Positions 29,076 to 38,949 of a DNA stretch of 64,000 nt are shown in pieces. The translations under genes and the position numbers were made by a program. The stretch lies in assembly GCA_900466745.1 (NCBI GenBank), contig UBNE01000030.1, positions 29,947 to 93,946 of the forward strand. The letters are read 5' to 3'. The DNA is from Hyphomicrobiales bacterium. Lineage in GTDB: Bacteria; Pseudomonadota; Alphaproteobacteria; Rhizobiales; Beijerinckiaceae. Position 1 is the stretch's first letter; every line of letters starts with the position of its first letter. The notes under the pieces were generated by a model. The model saw only the letters and a program-made list of their open reading frames with translations. It ran no database searches and had not been told where the DNA came from.

Positions 29076-29825
29076 TCAGCCCTGACCGGGCCTGTAGGGC
29101 GGCCGCGGGATCGCCATATGCGCTGCCCGCAGCGCCGCCGACCAGCGCTCGCGCAGATCGTGGAAATAGGGCTCGCCGGCCTCGATCCGGCGGTTGAGCT
29201 CGAAGTCCTCGGCGTCGCGGCGCAGCACGATGAGGTCGATCGGCAGGCCGACGCCGATATTGGAGCGCATCGTCGAATCCATCGAGATCAGCCCGACCTT
29301 CAGCGCGTCGTAGAGATCGGTCCTGAAGGTGACGGCGCGGTCGAGAATCGGCTTGCCATATTTGTGCTCGCCGATCTGCAGGAAGGGCGCGTCGGCGCCG
29401 CATTCGATGAAGTTGCCGGCGCTGTAGACCATGAAGAGCCGCATCGGCTGGCCCCTGATCTGGCCGCCGAAGAGCAGGGACAGCTCGAACTTGACGCCGG
29501 CCTCCTCCAGGGCCGGGCCGTCGATGTCGCGGACATGGCGCACGCAGCGGCCGACGAGCTGGGCGGCGCGGAACATCGTGCCGGCGTTCTGGAGCGTGTC
29601 GATCTCGCCGGTCTCGGGGTTCGGCAGGCCCTCGTGCAGAAAGCTGACGACCGATTGCGTGATCGAGAGGTTGCCGGCCGTCATCACGCCGAAATTGCGC
29701 TCGCCCGGCCAGGCGAAGAGATGGAGCTTGCGGAAGGTCGAGATGTCGTCGAGCCCGGCATTGGTGCGCGTGTCGGCGATCATCACCAGCCCGTCCTGCA
29801 CGAGGATTCCGGCGCAATAGGTCAC
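29076..29825 (-). CDS. anbu: Anbu (proteasome-related) peptidase
   Basis: This 249-residue Ntn-hydrolase of the Anbu/BPH type has the catalytic set Thr2 (Thr1 after Met removal), Asp18 in ADTRTNAG and Lys33 in FRKLH, as in proteasome beta subunits. Later blocks are FGVMTAGNLSITQ and GLISMDSTMRSNIGVG. Anbu assembles into a helical ring-like particle; its substrate is unresolved. It is the last gene of the conserved ATP-grasp / alpha-E / transglutaminase / Anbu operon, 61 nt after the transglutaminase-like gene. Confidence 0.94.
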   Translation of the reverse strand: MTYCAGILVQDGLVMIADTRTNAGLDDISTFRKLHLFAWPGERNFGVMTAGNLSITQSVVSFLHEGLPNPETGEIDTLQNAGTMFRAAQLVGRCVRHVRDIDGPALEEAGVKFELSLLFGGQIRGQPMRLFMVYSAGNFIECGADAPFLQIGEHKYGKPILDRAVTFRTDLYDALKVGLISMDSTMRSNIGVGLPIDLIVLRRDAEDFELNRRIEAGEPYFHDLRERWSAALRAAHMAIPRPPYRPGQG

Positions 29826-29886
29826 GGTTGCTGTCCTTCGGTCGTTTCCGCTGTCGTCGGGCCGGCGCGCGCGCCGGGAGCCCGGC

Positions 29887-30714
29887 CTATTGGGCCGGCT
29901 GGCGGCCGCCCGCTTCCCGGGCGGCGACGAGGACGCTGAGATGCTCGCTGCCGCCGCCCTGGCGCGCCCCCCTTATCGGGGCGGCGTCGGCGTAGTCCAG
30001 CCCCGCCGCGACGCGGACATGGGTGTCGACGGGGCAGAGGCCGTTGGCGCTGTCGAAGCCGATCCAGCCATAGCCGTCGAGATGGACCTCGGCCCAGGCA
30101 TGGGCGCCGCCGCCGGCGGCGAGCCCGCCCGACGGCGCGACATAGCCCGAGACGTAGCGCGCTGGCTGCCCGAGATGCCGGGCGCAGGCCATGAAGACAT
30201 GGGCGATGTCCTGCGCGATCGCCTCGCCTGCCGCGAAGGCGGCGGCGGCGCCGACGCCGCTGCGCCCGCTGGCGTCGCGGCAGCTCATGCGCCCGGCCGT
30301 GGCCGCCATCAGCGCGTGCATCCGCGAGAGCGGCGTGCCGGCGCCGGCGGCGGCCTCCTCGGCGAAGGCGCGCAGCGCGTCGTCCGGCGCGGTGAGCAGC
30401 GTGTCGCGCCGGTAGACCTCGCAGGGCACGCGCTCCGGCCCGCCGCGGACGGCGCCGGCGAGGTCGATCGTCTCGACCAGCCCCTCGACCCGGATCGCCA
30501 GCGCCGAGATCGGCCCGTCGGCATAGAAGCTGTGCACGATGTTGCCATGCGCGTCCTGCCCGGCACGCAGGCGCCCGTCGATGCTGGGCTCGATCCGCCA
30601 GGACATCACATGCTGGCCGTCATGGTCGCGCGGCGTCAGCCGCAGAATCTGCGTGATGTGCCGGGCCGGCTCGGCATAGTCGTAGCCGATCGTGTGGGAA
30701 ATCCTGATCCGCAT
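29887..30714 (-). CDS. Transglutaminase-like protein of the Anbu operon, catalytic Cys replaced
   Basis: This 275-residue protein has an N-terminal beta domain (MRIRISHTIGYDYAEPARHI, ILRLTPRDHDGQHV) followed by the transglutaminase-like cysteine-protease core. The family motif G-x-C-Q-D-x-A-H reads EAIAQDIAHVF: Ala167 stands where the nucleophilic Cys is expected, encoded GCG. His205 (GGAHAWAEV) and Asp221 (GFDSANG) remain. Cys177 lies one helix turn-set later (FMACARHLG). It is therefore likely a non-catalytic or altered member. Third gene of the Anbu operon. Confidence 0.9.
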   Translation of the reverse strand: MRIRISHTIGYDYAEPARHITQILRLTPRDHDGQHVMSWRIEPSIDGRLRAGQDAHGNIVHSFYADGPISALAIRVEGLVETIDLAGAVRGGPERVPCEVYRRDTLLTAPDDALRAFAEEAAAGAGTPLSRMHALMAATAGRMSCRDASGRSGVGAAAAFAAGEAIAQDIAHVFMACARHLGQPARYVSGYVAPSGGLAAGGGAHAWAEVHLDGYGWIGFDSANGLCPVDTHVRVAAGLDYADAAPIRGARQGGGSEHLSVLVAAREAGGRQPAQ

Positions 30715-30784
30715 GGGTTCTGGCCGTTCCGGCGTCCCTGTCCTGTCGTCGCGTCCTCCTGCCGGCTCCCGGCAGGCCTGCGGA

Positions 30785-31726
30785 TCACTGGAGATACTGC
30801 TCGAAGATGGTGTTGCTGAGGCCGCTGTTGTCGATGATGAAATCCTCGATGAACTCGTGCAGCCCGTGCTGGAAGATGCTCTCGATGCGGGTGTTGTTGA
30901 GGGTCGCCAGCGTCTTGCGGGCATGGCGCTGGGCCGGGCCCTGGCGGCCATAGGCGTCGCCGAGCGCATCGAGGAAGCGCGAGATGCTCTCGTAGCAGGC
31001 GGCGAGCGAGCGGGGCATGCGGCGGTTCAGGATCAGCAGGTCGGCGATCAGGATCGGCTTCACCGCCTCGCGATAGACCCAGTGATAGGCCGTCAGGGCC
31101 GAGACCTCGCGCAGCACCGTGGTCCATTGGAAATAGTCGAGCGAGCCGCCGACCTGCTCGTTGGCCGGCAGCAGCACATGGTATTTCACGTCGAGGATGC
31201 GGGCGGTGTTGTCGGCGCGCTCGATATAGACCCCGAGCCGCGAGAACCAGTAGCCGTCGTCGCGCAGCATGGTGCGGTAGGCCGAGCCGTCGAAGACCAG
31301 CGAGACGTTCTTCACCCAGTCGAGGAAACGGGCGAATTCCTCGCGGTCCATGCGCTTCTTCTCGAAGCGCTGCAATTCGAGCCAGGCGCCGTTGAGCGCG
31401 TCCCACATCTCCGAGGTCAGGGCGGTGCGCACGGCCCGCGCATTGGAGCGCGCCTGGGCCAGGCAGTTGCGGATCGAGGACGGGTTGTCCGGGTGGAAGG
31501 TCAGGAATTCGCAGACATTGCGCTCGTTCGCCTCGCCATAGGCGGCGGCGAACTCGTCCTCGCAGCCGGCGGTCGAGACCGCGCTCTGCCATTCGGTGCC
31601 GGCGCCGCCATAGTCCGAGGGCAGGTTGGTCAGGCGGGAGGTGGCGTCGAGGATGCGGGCGAGATATTCGGCCCGCTCGACATAGCGGGAGACCCAGTAG
31701 AGGCTGTCTGCGGTGCGCGAGAGCAT
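30785..31726 (-). CDS. Alpha-E domain-containing protein (DUF403)
   Basis: This 313-residue, almost entirely alpha-helical protein starts MLSRTADSLYWVSRYVERAE, the DUF403/alpha-E hallmark. YERIFQHGLHEFIEDFIIDN-like helices close it. Its biochemical function is unknown, but it is invariably linked with the circularly permuted ATP-grasp protein. It is encoded 70 nt after that gene and 70 nt before the transglutaminase-like gene, same strand. Confidence 0.92.
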   Translation of the reverse strand: MLSRTADSLYWVSRYVERAEYLARILDATSRLTNLPSDYGGAGTEWQSAVSTAGCEDEFAAAYGEANERNVCEFLTFHPDNPSSIRNCLAQARSNARAVRTALTSEMWDALNGAWLELQRFEKKRMDREEFARFLDWVKNVSLVFDGSAYRTMLRDDGYWFSRLGVYIERADNTARILDVKYHVLLPANEQVGGSLDYFQWTTVLREVSALTAYHWVYREAVKPILIADLLILNRRMPRSLAACYESISRFLDALGDAYGRQGPAQRHARKTLATLNNTRIESIFQHGLHEFIEDFIIDNSGLSNTIFEQYLQ

Positions 31727-31796
31727 GGTCAGCGAGGGCCTTTCCGCTGCAGGGCAGGCGAGGTCCGGGACATGGGGGGCGGGCGGCGCTGCTGCC

Positions 31797-33212
31797 TCAT
31801 GCGTCGAGCACCCAGGTGTCCTTGGTGCCGCCGCCCTGGCTGGAATTGACCACGAGCGAGCCTTCCTTCAGCGCCACGCGCGTCAGCCCGCCGGGCACGC
31901 AGGAGATGCCGTTGGCGCCGGAGAGCACATAGGGCCTGAGGTCGACATGGCGCGGCGCCACGCCCGAGGCGACGAAGGTCGGGCAGGTCGAGAGCGCCAG
32001 CGTCGGCTGGGCGATGAAGCCTTCGGGGCTCGCCTTGAGCTTGCGGCGGAAGCTCTCGATCTGGGCCTTGTCGGCATGGGGGCCGACGAGCATGCCGTAG
32101 CCGCCCGAGCCGTTGACCTCCTTGACCACCAGCTTCTCGAGATTGTCGAGCACATAGGCGTTGTCCTGCGGCTCGCGGCAGCGCCAGGTCGGGACGTTCT
32201 TCAGGATCGGCTCCTCGCCGGTGAAGAACTTCACGATCTCCGGCATGTAGCTGTAGACCGCCTTGTCGTCGGCGACGCCGGTCCCGACGGCGTTGGCGAG
32301 CGTGACGTTGCCGGCCTTGTAGGCGCCGATGATGCCGGGCACGCCGAGCACGGAATCGCTGCGGAAGACCAGCGGGTCGATGAAGTCGTCGTCGATGCGC
32401 CGGTAGATCACGTCGACGCGCTTCGGACCCTGCGTGGTGCGCATGTAGACGACATCGTCCCTGACCAGCAGGTCCGAGCCCTCGACCAGCTCGACGCCGA
32501 GCTTGTCGGCGAGGAAGGAGTGCTCGTAGAAGGCCGAGTTGTACTGGCCCGGCGTCAGCAGGCAGATCGTCGGGTCGGAGGGCGCGCTGCGCGGGGCGAC
32601 CGAGCGCAGGGTCGCCAGCAACTGGTCGGGGTAGTTGTCGACCGGGGCGACGCGGTGGGTGGCGAAGAGCTCGGGGAAGAGCCTGAGCATCACCTCGCGG
32701 TTCTCCATCATGTAGGAGACCCCCGACGGCGTGCGGGCATTGTCCTCGAGGACATAGAAGGTGTCGGCGTCGACCCTGACCACGTCGATGCCGGCGATGT
32801 GGCAATAGACGCCGTGCGGCACCTGGAAATCGACCATCTCGAGCTGGTAGCAGGCGTTGCGGTAGACCAGATCGGGCGGGATGATGCCGGCCTTGAGGCA
32901 TTCCTTGGCGCCGTAGACGTCGGCCAGGAACATGTTCAGCGCCGTGACCCGCTGGCGCAGGCCGGCTTCCAGCCTGGTCCATTCCGGCTTGGTCAGGACG
33001 CGCGGGATGATGTCGAAGGGGATCAGCCGCTCGGTCGATTCCTCGTCGCCATAGACGGCGAAGGTGATGCCGATGCGCCGGAAGAACAGCTCCGCCTGCG
33101 AGCGCCTGAGCGCCAGCGTCTCGGGCGGGGCTTCCTTCAGCCAGCGGTCGAGCGCGTCATAGGCCGGCCTCAATTCCTGCCCCGAGCCGGTCATCTCATC
33201 GAACGCAACCAT
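31797..33212 (-). CDS. Circularly permuted type 2 ATP-grasp protein
   Basis: This 471-residue protein of the DUF404/DUF407 type has FYVLEDNARTPSGVSYMMEN, ICLLTPGQYNSAFYEHSFLA, VYRRIDDDFIDPLVF and KEVNGSGGYGMLVGP, corresponding to the ATP- and metal-binding parts of a permuted ATP-grasp fold. Such enzymes ligate a carboxylate to an amine or thiol, suggesting the operon makes or handles an unknown peptide-like compound. First gene of the four-gene Anbu operon. Confidence 0.93.
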   Translation of the reverse strand: MVAFDEMTGSGQELRPAYDALDRWLKEAPPETLALRRSQAELFFRRIGITFAVYGDEESTERLIPFDIIPRVLTKPEWTRLEAGLRQRVTALNMFLADVYGAKECLKAGIIPPDLVYRNACYQLEMVDFQVPHGVYCHIAGIDVVRVDADTFYVLEDNARTPSGVSYMMENREVMLRLFPELFATHRVAPVDNYPDQLLATLRSVAPRSAPSDPTICLLTPGQYNSAFYEHSFLADKLGVELVEGSDLLVRDDVVYMRTTQGPKRVDVIYRRIDDDFIDPLVFRSDSVLGVPGIIGAYKAGNVTLANAVGTGVADDKAVYSYMPEIVKFFTGEEPILKNVPTWRCREPQDNAYVLDNLEKLVVKEVNGSGGYGMLVGPHADKAQIESFRRKLKASPEGFIAQPTLALSTCPTFVASGVAPRHVDLRPYVLSGANGISCVPGGLTRVALKEGSLVVNSSQGGGTKDTWVLDA

Positions 33213-33416
33213 GCGGCCGTCTTCTCCCTTTTCGGCAGCCTATGCGCATTCGCGGGCATTCGGGAAGAGGGAGAATAGTCTGTCTAGCGGGCAGCTATGC
33301 CTGTTTGCTGGGCAGTATTGAGCGGGTTCAATTCAGGATCGACGGTCGTGGCCGAGAAGAACCGTTCCGTGAATCACGGCTGTTCCTTGGCGGGGCCGCC
33401 GGAAGCGGCGGCTTTG

Positions 33417-33785
33417 CTAGTCTTGACCCGGATCGGCGCGGCCGTCCAGCCAGAGCAGCAGGGCGCGTGCATTGTTGCGCTCCTCGTCCCGGGCGGCATA
33501 GAGCAGCGTCACCGGGCCGGCGGCGATCCTCTCCTTCAGCACGGCCAGCGCCGCCTGCGCGGCGGCGCCGCCGAGCTCGGCGGCATAGGCCGCCCGGAAG
33601 GCCTGCCATTGGTCGGGGTGGGCATGGAATTCGTGGCGCAGCGCGTCGCTCGGCGCGATGTCCCTGAGCCAGAGATCGACCCGGTCCTTGCCGACGCCGC
33701 GCGGCCAGAGCCGGTCGACCAGGATGCGGGTGCCGTCCTGCGGGGCGGCGGGCTCGTAGACGCGCTTGATCGATACCGGCGCCAT
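33417..33785 (-). CDS. DUF488 family protein (YeaO-like)
   Basis: This 122-residue cytosolic protein has ILVDRLWPRGVGKDRVDLWL, RDIAPSDALRHEFHAHPDQW and VTLLYAARDEERNNARAL, the full DUF488 pattern. Function is unknown. The start at 33785 (MAPVSIKRVYEP) is chosen because 18 upstream codons are not family-like. It follows radC on the same strand with 16 nt between, so co-transcription with map-radC is possible. Confidence 0.9.
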   Translation of the reverse strand: MAPVSIKRVYEPAAPQDGTRILVDRLWPRGVGKDRVDLWLRDIAPSDALRHEFHAHPDQWQAFRAAYAAELGGAAAQAALAVLKERIAAGPVTLLYAARDEERNNARALLLWLDGRADPGQD

Positions 33786-33801
33786 GCCGCGTCCTCCCGG
33801 T

Positions 33802-34569
33802 TCAGTCGTCAAGCAGCCCCAGGCTGCGGAAGCTGGCATGGCCGTCGCGGCCGACGACGATGTGGTCGTGGATGGCGATCCCGAGGGGCTTGGCGATGTC
33901 GACGAGCTCGCGCGTCATCCGCATGTCGGCGCCGGACGGGGTCGGGTCGCCGGAGGGATGGTTGTGCACCAGGATGATCGCCGAGGCCGAGAGCTCCAGC
34001 GCCCGGCGCATCACCTCGCGCGGGTAGACCGGGGTGTGGTCGACGGTGCCGGTCTGCTGAACCTCGTCGGCGATCAGCGCGTTCTTCCTGTCGAGGAAGA
34101 GGATGCGGAACTGCTCGCGCTCGGCGAAGGCCATCGCCATGCGGCAATAATCCAGCACCGAGGACCAGGAGGACAGCACCGGGCGCTTCGAGAGCGCGCC
34201 CCTGGCCATGCGCGTCAGCGCCGCCTCGACGATCTTGAGGTCGAGCGCGACGGCGTCGCTGACGCCCTTGACCTCGCTCAGCCGGGAGACCGGCGCGGCG
34301 AGCACCTCGGCGAAGGAGCCGAAGCGCTGGATCAGCGCCTTGGCGAGCGGCTTGACGTCGCGCCGGGGGATCGCGCGGAAAAGCAAGAGCTCCAGCAATT
34401 CGTAATCGGGCAGGGCGTCGGCGCCCGCCTCCTGGAAGCGGGCGCGCAGGCGGTCGCGATGGCCGTGGTAATGCGGGCGCGGGTCTTCCGGCCGGTGGGC
34501 CGCCATGTCGGAGAGCAAGCCGGCGGGCGAGGGCGCCTTGCGCGATCCCTTGCCCGAAACCGCGCTCAT
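33802..34569 (-). CDS. radC: RadC family JAMM protein
   Basis: This 255-residue protein has an N-terminal helix-hairpin-helix region ([21 protein letters not shown]) and a JAB/MPN metalloprotease-like domain. The metal motif is [14 protein letters not shown] with an upstream catalytic Glu region. Although named DNA repair protein RadC, its cellular role is unproven. Its start overlaps the map stop by four bases (ATGA), so it is translated coupled to map. Confidence 0.95.
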   Translation of the reverse strand: MSAVSGKGSRKAPSPAGLLSDMAAHRPEDPRPHYHGHRDRLRARFQEAGADALPDYELLELLLFRAIPRRDVKPLAKALIQRFGSFAEVLAAPVSRLSEVKGVSDAVALDLKIVEAALTRMARGALSKRPVLSSWSSVLDYCRMAMAFAEREQFRILFLDRKNALIADEVQQTGTVDHTPVYPREVMRRALELSASAIILVHNHPSGDPTPSGADMRMTRELVDIAKPLGIAIHDHIVVGRDGHASFRSLGLLDD

Positions 34570-35390
34570 TTCGCGGCGAGCGGGTTGTCGAGGCCGGCGG
34601 GCGAGAGCGTGAAGATCTCGCAGCCCGTCTCGGTGACGCCGATCTGGTGCTCGAACTGGGCCGAGAGCGAGCGGTCGCGGGTCACGGCCGTCCAGCCGTC
34701 GGAGAGCACCTTCACCCCGGGCTTGCCGAGATTGATCATCGGCTCGATGGTGAAGACCATGCCGGGCTTGAGCGGCACGCCCTCGCCGGGGCTGCCGTAA
34801 TGCAGGATGTTCGGCGCGTCGTGGAAGAGCTGGCCGATGCCGTGGCCGCAGAAGTCGCGGACCACCGAGCAGCGCTCGGATTCGGCGTAGCGCTGGATCG
34901 CGAAGCCGATATCGCCGGTGGTGGCGCCGGCCCGCACGGCCTTGAGGCCGCGCTGCAGGCTCTCATAGGTGATCTCGATCAGCCGCTCGGCCTTCCGCGA
35001 GATCTCGCCGACGCCGTACATGCGGCTGGAATCGCCGTGCCAGCCGTCGAGGATCAGCGTGTAGTCGATATTGAGGATGTCGCCCTCGCGCAGCGGCTTG
35101 TCGTCCGGGATGCCGTGGCAGACGACATGGTTGATCGAGGTGCAGATCGACTTGGTGTAGCCGCGGTAGAACAGGGTCGCCGGATAGGCGCCGTTGTCCA
35201 TGGCGAACTGGAAGGCGAGGTCGTCGAGCCGCTGCGTGGTGACGCCGGGCTTGACATAGGCGCCGAGCATGTCGAGGCCCGCGGCCGTGAGCCGGCCGGC
35301 CTTGTGCATGGCGGCGAAGGCCTCGGCCCCGTGAATCTTGATGGCGGGCTCGCGCGGACGCGTGCGGCCGATGGTGTCTTCGAATGTCAT
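34566..35390 (-). CDS. map: Methionine aminopeptidase, type I
   Basis: This 274-residue metalloprotease removes the initiator Met. Metal ligands are visible in [17 protein letters not shown] (two Asp), [12 protein letters not shown] (His), FTIEPMI (Glu) and FEHQIGVTE (Glu). [12 protein letters not shown] marks the substrate pocket. The start at 35390 gives [14 protein letters not shown]; the open frame continues upstream but into antisense of the FkbM gene. First gene of map-radC. Confidence 0.96.
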   Translation of the reverse strand: MTFEDTIGRTRPREPAIKIHGAEAFAAMHKAGRLTAAGLDMLGAYVKPGVTTQRLDDLAFQFAMDNGAYPATLFYRGYTKSICTSINHVVCHGIPDDKPLREGDILNIDYTLILDGWHGDSSRMYGVGEISRKAERLIEITYESLQRGLKAVRAGATTGDIGFAIQRYAESERCSVVRDFCGHGIGQLFHDAPNILHYGSPGEGVPLKPGMVFTIEPMINLGKPGVKVLSDGWTAVTRDRSLSAQFEHQIGVTETGCEIFTLSPAGLDNPLAAK

Positions 35391-35525
35391 CGTGCGCGGG
35401 AAACTCCTCGCCCCATATCTATTGCGTTTGGCGGCCGAGACAAGCCGGAAGCGGGGTCCGCCGCGCGTCGATGGCCTGCGGATGGTCTGGTGTTGCGTTG
35501 CCGCAGGGTGTATCAGGCTGCCGCA

Positions 35526-36377
35526 ATGGCCATGACCGATCCCTCCCCGGCGGAAGAGCAGCCCTTCGGCGCCTTCGCGCCGAAGCCCTTTCTGGCGCGC
35601 ATCATCAGCCGCACGCGCGCGGCCCCGGACAATTTCCTCGGCCGCAAGAGCGCCTATGCGCTGCGCCGGATTGGCCTGCGCTCGCTCGAGGGCACGCCGG
35701 TCGACATCGAGGCGCTGGGCGCCCGGATGCGGCTCTATCCGGACGGCAATGTCTGCGAGAAGCGGGTGCTGTTCACGCCGCAATATTTCGACCCGGTCGA
35801 GCGCGAGATGCTGGCCTCGCGGATGCGGGACGGCTTCACCTTCATCGATGTCGGCGCGAATATCGGCGCCTATTCGCTGTTCGTCGCGGCGCGGGCGGGG
35901 CGCAGGGCGCGCATCCTGGCGGTCGAGCCGCAGCCGGACGTCTTCGCCCGGCTCTCCTACAACATCGCGCAGAATCCCTTCGGCACGGTCAAGGCGGTGG
36001 CCTGCGCGCTGGCCGACAAGCCCGGCGAGCTGACGCTGTTCATCGACCCGGCCAATCGCGGCGAATCGAGCGTGCGCATGCTGAACTCCGCGACGGCGAG
36101 CCCGGTGAAGGTGCCGGCGATGACGCTGCTCGCGCTCGTGCAGGGCGAGGGTTACGAGCGGATCGACGCGATCAAGCTCGACGTCGAGGGCGCGGAGGAC
36201 CTGATCCTGGAGCCCTTCCTGCGCGATGCGCCGCCCGCGCTCTGGCCCGGCTTCATCGTCATCGAGGATTCGCGCCAGCGCTGGCAGAGCGACCTCGCCG
36301 GGCTGCTCAAGCGCAGCGGCTACCGCCTGCTGCGGCAGACCCGCATGAACATGCTGTTCGAGCGCGAGCCCGCCTGA
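35526..36377 (+). CDS. FkbM family methyltransferase
   Basis: This 283-residue SAM-dependent methyltransferase has motif I FIDVGANIGAYSLFVA, LAVEPQPDVFARLSYNI and the FkbM hallmark IDAIKLDVEGAEDLILEPFL. Members methylate sugars or lipid-linked glycans; the substrate is not predictable here. The start is the ATG at 35526; a second ATG two codons later is possible. It is divergent from map with about 135 nt between them. Confidence 0.9.
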   Translation: MAMTDPSPAEEQPFGAFAPKPFLARIISRTRAAPDNFLGRKSAYALRRIGLRSLEGTPVDIEALGARMRLYPDGNVCEKRVLFTPQYFDPVEREMLASRMRDGFTFIDVGANIGAYSLFVAARAGRRARILAVEPQPDVFARLSYNIAQNPFGTVKAVACALADKPGELTLFIDPANRGESSVRMLNSATASPVKVPAMTLLALVQGEGYERIDAIKLDVEGAEDLILEPFLRDAPPALWPGFIVIEDSRQRWQSDLAGLLKRSGYRLLRQTRMNMLFEREPA

Positions 36378-36474
36378 GCGCGCAAGGCCGGCATGGCCGG
36401 CGCGCAATCGCGCCTGCTTGAGCAAAGCGCCGCGACATCCTAGCTCTTTGATCCGTCAGGTCAGGAGCCTCCCC

Positions 36475-37233
36475 ATGTCCGCAAGCCAGAGCAGCCAGCC
36501 CCAGGTCATCGTGACCGCGGCCATCCTCGTCATCGGCGACGAGATCCTGTCCGGGCGGACCAAGGACAAGAACATCGGCTACATCGCCGAATACCTGACC
36601 AATATCGGCATCGAGCTGCGCGAGGTCCGGGTCGTGCCGGACGTCACCGACGAGATCGTCGCGGCGCTGAACGCTTTGCGCGCCCGCTATACCTACGTCT
36701 TCACCACCGGCGGCATCGGCCCGACCCATGACGACATCACCGCCGATGCGGTTGCGGCCGCCTTCGGCGTGTCGATCGACCACGACCCGCGGGCGGTCGC
36801 GATGATGCGCGAGCGCTTCGCGGCCGAGGAGCTCAACGAGGCGCGGATGCGGATGACGCGCATCCCGGCCGGCGCCGAGCTGATCGCCAATTCGGTCTCG
36901 AAGGCGCCGGGATTCAACATCGGCAATGTCTATGTCATGGCCGGCGTGCCGGCGATCATGCAGGCGATGCTCGACGTGGTGGCGCCGACGCTGAAAACCG
37001 GCACCAAGATCCTCTCCGACACGGTGCGGGCCGGCTTGCGCGAGGGCGATATCGGCGGCCCGCTCGCCGAGGTCGCGAAGGCCCATCCCGGCGTCTCGAT
37101 CGGCTCCTACCCCTTCTGGTCCGAGACCGGGCCGGACACCAACATCGTGGTGAGGTCGCGCGACCCGCGCCGGCTCGAGGCGGCGATGGACGCGGTCCGG
37201 CAGATGATCGAGGCCTGCCGGAAGGCGGGCTAA
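36475..37233 (+). CDS. CinA N-terminal (molybdopterin-binding) domain protein
   Basis: This 252-residue MoCF-type fold protein of the competence/damage-inducible CinA N-terminal family has ILVIGDEILSGRTKDKNIGY and FTTGGIGPTHDDITADAVA. The C-terminal nicotinamide-nucleotide amidase domain of full-length CinA is absent, as is common in alphaproteobacteria. Start chosen at the ATG at 36475. The biochemical role of stand-alone forms is unclear (nucleotide pyrophosphatase activity has been reported for the family). Confidence 0.92.
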   Translation: MSASQSSQPQVIVTAAILVIGDEILSGRTKDKNIGYIAEYLTNIGIELREVRVVPDVTDEIVAALNALRARYTYVFTTGGIGPTHDDITADAVAAAFGVSIDHDPRAVAMMRERFAAEELNEARMRMTRIPAGAELIANSVSKAPGFNIGNVYVMAGVPAIMQAMLDVVAPTLKTGTKILSDTVRAGLREGDIGGPLAEVAKAHPGVSIGSYPFWSETGPDTNIVVRSRDPRRLEAAMDAVRQMIEACRKAG

Positions 37234-37347
37234 GCCGGGCGGCGCTGGGGATCGTGTCGCGGCGGGGTCTTGCCAGCGGCCCTGCAATAGGGTTTTCGGT
37301 CTGGAACTGGCGCAACTGGCGCCGCGATCAGTCCGGAGCGCTCCGCC

Positions 37348-37857
37348 ATGGCCGAACCGACCTCGAACAAGGCCTTCCCGGTTTCCTGGGACCAGTTCCA
37401 TCGCGACGCGCGCGCGCTCGCCTGGCGGCTGGCGGAGAAAGGCCCCTTCGAGGCGATGGTCTGCATCACCCGCGGGGGGCTGGTGCCGGCGGCGATCATC
37501 TGCCGCGAGCTCGGCCTCAGGATGATCGAGACGGTCTGCGTCGCGAGCTATCACGACTACAAGAACCAGTCCGAGCTGAGGGTGCTCAAGGACATCGCGC
37601 CGAGCATCAAGGCGGTCGGCGACGGCAAGGGCAAGGGCGTGCTCGTCGTCGACGACCTGACCGACACCGGCAAGACCGCGCGCGTGGTGCGCGGGATGCT
37701 GCCCAACGCCCATTTCGCCACGGTCTACGCCAAGCCGGCCGGCGTGCCGACGGTCGACACCTTCGTCACCGAGGTCAGCCAGGACACCTGGATCTACTTC
37801 CCCTGGGATATGGGGCTCTCCTATGTCGAGCCGATCGCCAAGGGGCATCAGGGCTGA
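37348..37857 (+). CDS. gpt: Xanthine phosphoribosyltransferase
   Basis: This 169-residue type I phosphoribosyltransferase has PRPP-binding motif [35 protein letters not shown] and the C-terminal [15 protein letters not shown]. It salvages xanthine and guanine with PRPP. Length and motifs fit the Gpt type. Its 3' end overlaps the convergent DUF1330 gene by 10 nt. Confidence 0.94.
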   Translation: MAEPTSNKAFPVSWDQFHRDARALAWRLAEKGPFEAMVCITRGGLVPAAIICRELGLRMIETVCVASYHDYKNQSELRVLKDIAPSIKAVGDGKGKGVLVVDDLTDTGKTARVVRGMLPNAHFATVYAKPAGVPTVDTFVTEVSQDTWIYFPWDMGLSYVEPIAKGHQG

Positions 37858-38333
37858 ACCCGGCCATCGCGGCTGAAGGCCGCGGTCGCCGCGGCGGCCG
37901 CCGGCGTCAGGCCTCCACGGAATGCGGCACCAGCGGGCAGCAGCCGCGAATCCGCGACTGCCGCGATGCGGTGGCCGAGCCCCGCGAGATAGTCGCGGTT
38001 GCTCGCGAAGGCGATGAAATCCTGCACCGATTTCTGCCGCACCAGCATGACGCGGTCCCAGCGCTCGGTCTCCGGCCCGATGAGGAGGGGGCCGCCCTCG
38101 GCCAGGAAGAGGAGCGAGCCGCCGCTCGCCTCCAGATGCGGCCGGGTGTGCGCGACATAGCGGTCGAAGGCTTCCGCGCCGCTGATCGGCCGTTCCGGCG
38201 CCAGCTCCGGCGTCGCCCCGTAATCCGCGACGGGGCGCAGGCGCAGCAGGTTGAGCATCACCACCGTGCCCGAGAGGCCGCGGCGGACGAGGTCGCGGCC
38301 CGCCTCCCAGCGCGGTTCGAGATAGGTCCGCAT
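37848..38333 (-). CDS. DUF1330-like protein
   Basis: This 161-residue protein has the dimeric ferredoxin-like DUF1330 pattern: [56 protein letters not shown] and a closing [10 protein letters not shown]. Start at 38333 is 5 nt after the stop of the DUF2239 gene, so the two form an operon. Its tail overlaps gpt in the convergent orientation. Function unknown. Confidence 0.78.
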   Translation of the reverse strand: MRTYLEPRWEAGRDLVRRGLSGTVVMLNLLRLRPVADYGATPELAPERPISGAEAFDRYVAHTRPHLEASGGSLLFLAEGGPLLIGPETERWDRVMLVRQKSVQDFIAFASNRDYLAGLGHRIAAVADSRLLPAGAAFRGGLTPAAAAATAAFSRDGRVQP

Positions 38334-38337
38334 CGTC

Positions 38338-38949
38338 TCAGCCGTTGCGCAGGGCATCGGCCGCGAGGCTTTCGGCATGGGCGCGGATATCGGCGGGCCA
38401 GCTCCGGCTATGCGCCGAAAAGCCCGCGGCGTCGCCGGCGAAGAGCGCCCGCGACGCCTCCTCGAAGCCGGCGCGATCCCCGGCCATCGCCGCGATGAAG
38501 GCATAGGCCGCCTCCTGCGCCCGGCGCGCCCGGCCGCGTTCGCCATCGTTGCGGCGCGCCTCCTCGACGAGGCGGCGCAGCGCCTGCGAGGCGCCGCCCG
38601 GCTGCGCGGCGAGCCAGTCCCAGTGGCGCGGCAGCAGCGTCACCTCGCGCGCCACGACGCCGAGCTTCGGCCGGCCGCGGCCGCGCTCGGCGGAAGAAGC
38701 GGGGGCCGGCGGCGCCAGCCGCGCCGCGATCTCCTCGGCCGTGCCGCGCAGGTCGAAATCGACGACGCGACCGGTCGCGTCGTCGAAGACGAGGAGCGCG
38801 GCCTCTGGGTCGGCCGCGAGAGCCGCCTTGACGGCGAGGGCGACCTCGGCGAGCGGGCCGGCGGCGATCCGGGACTCGCCGCGAAAAGCGGTGCAGGTCC
38901 GGATGGTCGGGTCGGGCATCGCAGGGTCGGACGTGATGGGGGTGGACAT
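38338..38949 (-). CDS. DUF2239 family protein
   Basis: This 203-residue cytosolic protein has CTAFRGESRIAAGPLAEVAL, LVFDDATGRVVDFDLRG and GRPKLGVVAREVTLLPRHWD followed by ASQALRRLVEEAR, the DUF2239 arrangement, in which the last part resembles a ribbon-helix-helix-like segment. Function is unknown; a DNA-binding role is only suggested. First gene of a two-gene operon with DUF1330, divergent from the PEP-carboxylase homologue. Confidence 0.85.
   Translation of the reverse strand: MSTPITSDPAMPDPTIRTCTAFRGESRIAAGPLAEVALAVKAALAADPEAALLVFDDATGRVVDFDLRGTAEEIAARLAPPAPASSAERGRGRPKLGVVAREVTLLPRHWDWLAAQPGGASQALRRLVEEARRNDGERGRARRAQEAAYAFIAAMAGDRAGFEEASRALFAGDAAGFSAHSRSWPADIRAHAESLAADALRNG

Noticed and set aside
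26779..29817. Continuous minus-strand frame joining the GGDEF-EAL gene with the Anbu region
   Set aside because: The Anbu peptidase is in another frame with a perfect N-terminal Thr and its own start; the GGDEF-EAL protein has a natural start with membrane anchor at 28989.
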